From Phellopilus nigrolimitatus (taxonomy: Eukaryota > Basidiomycota > Agaricomycetes > Hymenochaetales > Hymenochaetaceae), in NCBI GenBank assembly GCA_021029095.1, contig JAJOHG010000072.1, forward strand, positions 62,001 to 126,000: a DNA stretch of 64,000 nucleotides, given 5' to 3'. A model generated the notes under the pieces. That model had not been told where the DNA came from. It searched no databases and worked only from the letters and a program-made list of their open reading frames with translations. Each line of letters begins with the position of its first letter. The stretch's first letter is position 1. Both the position numbers and the translations under genes were made by a program. This document shows positions 63,801 through 64,000 of the stretch, piece by piece.

Positions 63801-64000
63801 TGGCAAATCGCGAGCGCCCGAAAAAACGCAATGAGACAACCACGCTGAGGGACGACGCATCTACCAAATCCGCAGCAAGCCGAGGCGAAATAAGAGTAAA
63901 ATTGTCTGGCTGTTGCCAGCGATTAGTGAAGGCACGCGACATCTTCTTAAGCATGTCTTGCTTGAGCACGGTGAGCTCTTCTGTTTGCTCGTCGGGGGTA
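60847..64000 (-). CDS. P4-type ATPase, phospholipid flippase (DNF1/2-like), 5' end outside the window
   Basis: P4-ATPases move phospholipids to the cytosolic leaflet of plasma and Golgi membranes. Exons inside the window: 62840-64000 (continuing right), 62554-62787, 62445-62491, 62302-62387, 61967-62249, 61746-61915 and 60847-61688. Visible are the nucleotide-binding block [24 protein letters not shown], the KGADSVI motif, [37 protein letters not shown], and C-terminal membrane segments including YADG-like [20 protein letters not shown], typical of the DNF branch. The phosphorylation site DKTGT lies off the right edge. The cytosolic tail (60847-61560) is about 235 residues, Ser/Pro-rich. Near 63845-63864 the frame changes: reading [19 protein letters not shown] needs a 20-bp skip or a one-base error. 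Confidence 0.92.

Overview
The window reads as a mushroom-forming basidiomycete (Agaricomycete) nuclear genome. Genes carry several spliceosomal introns, mostly 45-70 bp. Recognisable products include a fungal white-collar-1 PAS fragment, Ure2p/fungal-type GSTs, an RGS protein of the Rax1 type, ORC5, PEX19 and MED8. The mobile elements are KDZ, Ty1/copia, Helitron, Tc1/mariner and hAT types of the kind that fill agaricomycete accessory regions.

Layout. Bases 1-2400 hold two decayed gene pieces: an aldehyde dehydrogenase and the C-terminal PAS part of a WC-1 photoreceptor. From about 3.2 to 33.8 kb lies a dense nest of transposable elements. An intact Ty1/copia element (4307-10390) lies between a truncated multi-exon gene and a 5'-truncated Helitron Rep/helicase gene (10391-16492). 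The helicase gene is itself split by a 1.2-kb element that left no target duplication. After it come a truncated copia copy (16591-18018) and a reverse-strand copia copy (18019-30303). The reverse copy is interrupted by an 11-kb KDZ-superfamily DNA transposon (18566-29571) with 603-bp terminal inverted repeats, a perfect 8-bp target duplication, a damaged transposase gene and two uncharacterised cargo genes. The KDZ element was in turn hit by a 916-bp hAT-like element (8-bp target duplication, left repeat) and a 1.2-kb Tc1/mariner element (TA target, inside cargo gene B). Three copies of the Helitron-associated terminal sequence and a second Tc1 copy close the nest.

Bases 33.8-64 kb are gene-dense housekeeping DNA: NDC1 nucleoporin (-), PEX19 (+), thiol peroxiredoxin (-), TLC-type membrane protein (-), ketopantoate reductase (-), NDUFA2-type complex I subunit (-), RGS/Rax1-like (+), mitochondrial HMG-box protein (-), MED8 (+), GST (-), ORC5 (-), a second GST (+), PTGR-like reductase (-), a probable nucleolar protein (+), RNase P/MRP subunit RPP1 (-) and a DNF-type P4-ATPase flippase (-, running off the right edge). 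Gene models were rebuilt by joining exons whose reading phases match; for most housekeeping genes the summed exon lengths are exact multiples of three. NDC1 is given only by span and the flippase is partial. Two identical 573-bp TA-flanked MITEs lie near the HMG/MED8 and GST/ORC5 genes.

The most notable content is the complete nested KDZ element with its unknown cargo genes, the Helitron helicase fused to a ubiquitin-protease-like cysteine peptidase domain, and the target-duplication-free insertion that shares its terminus with that Helitron.
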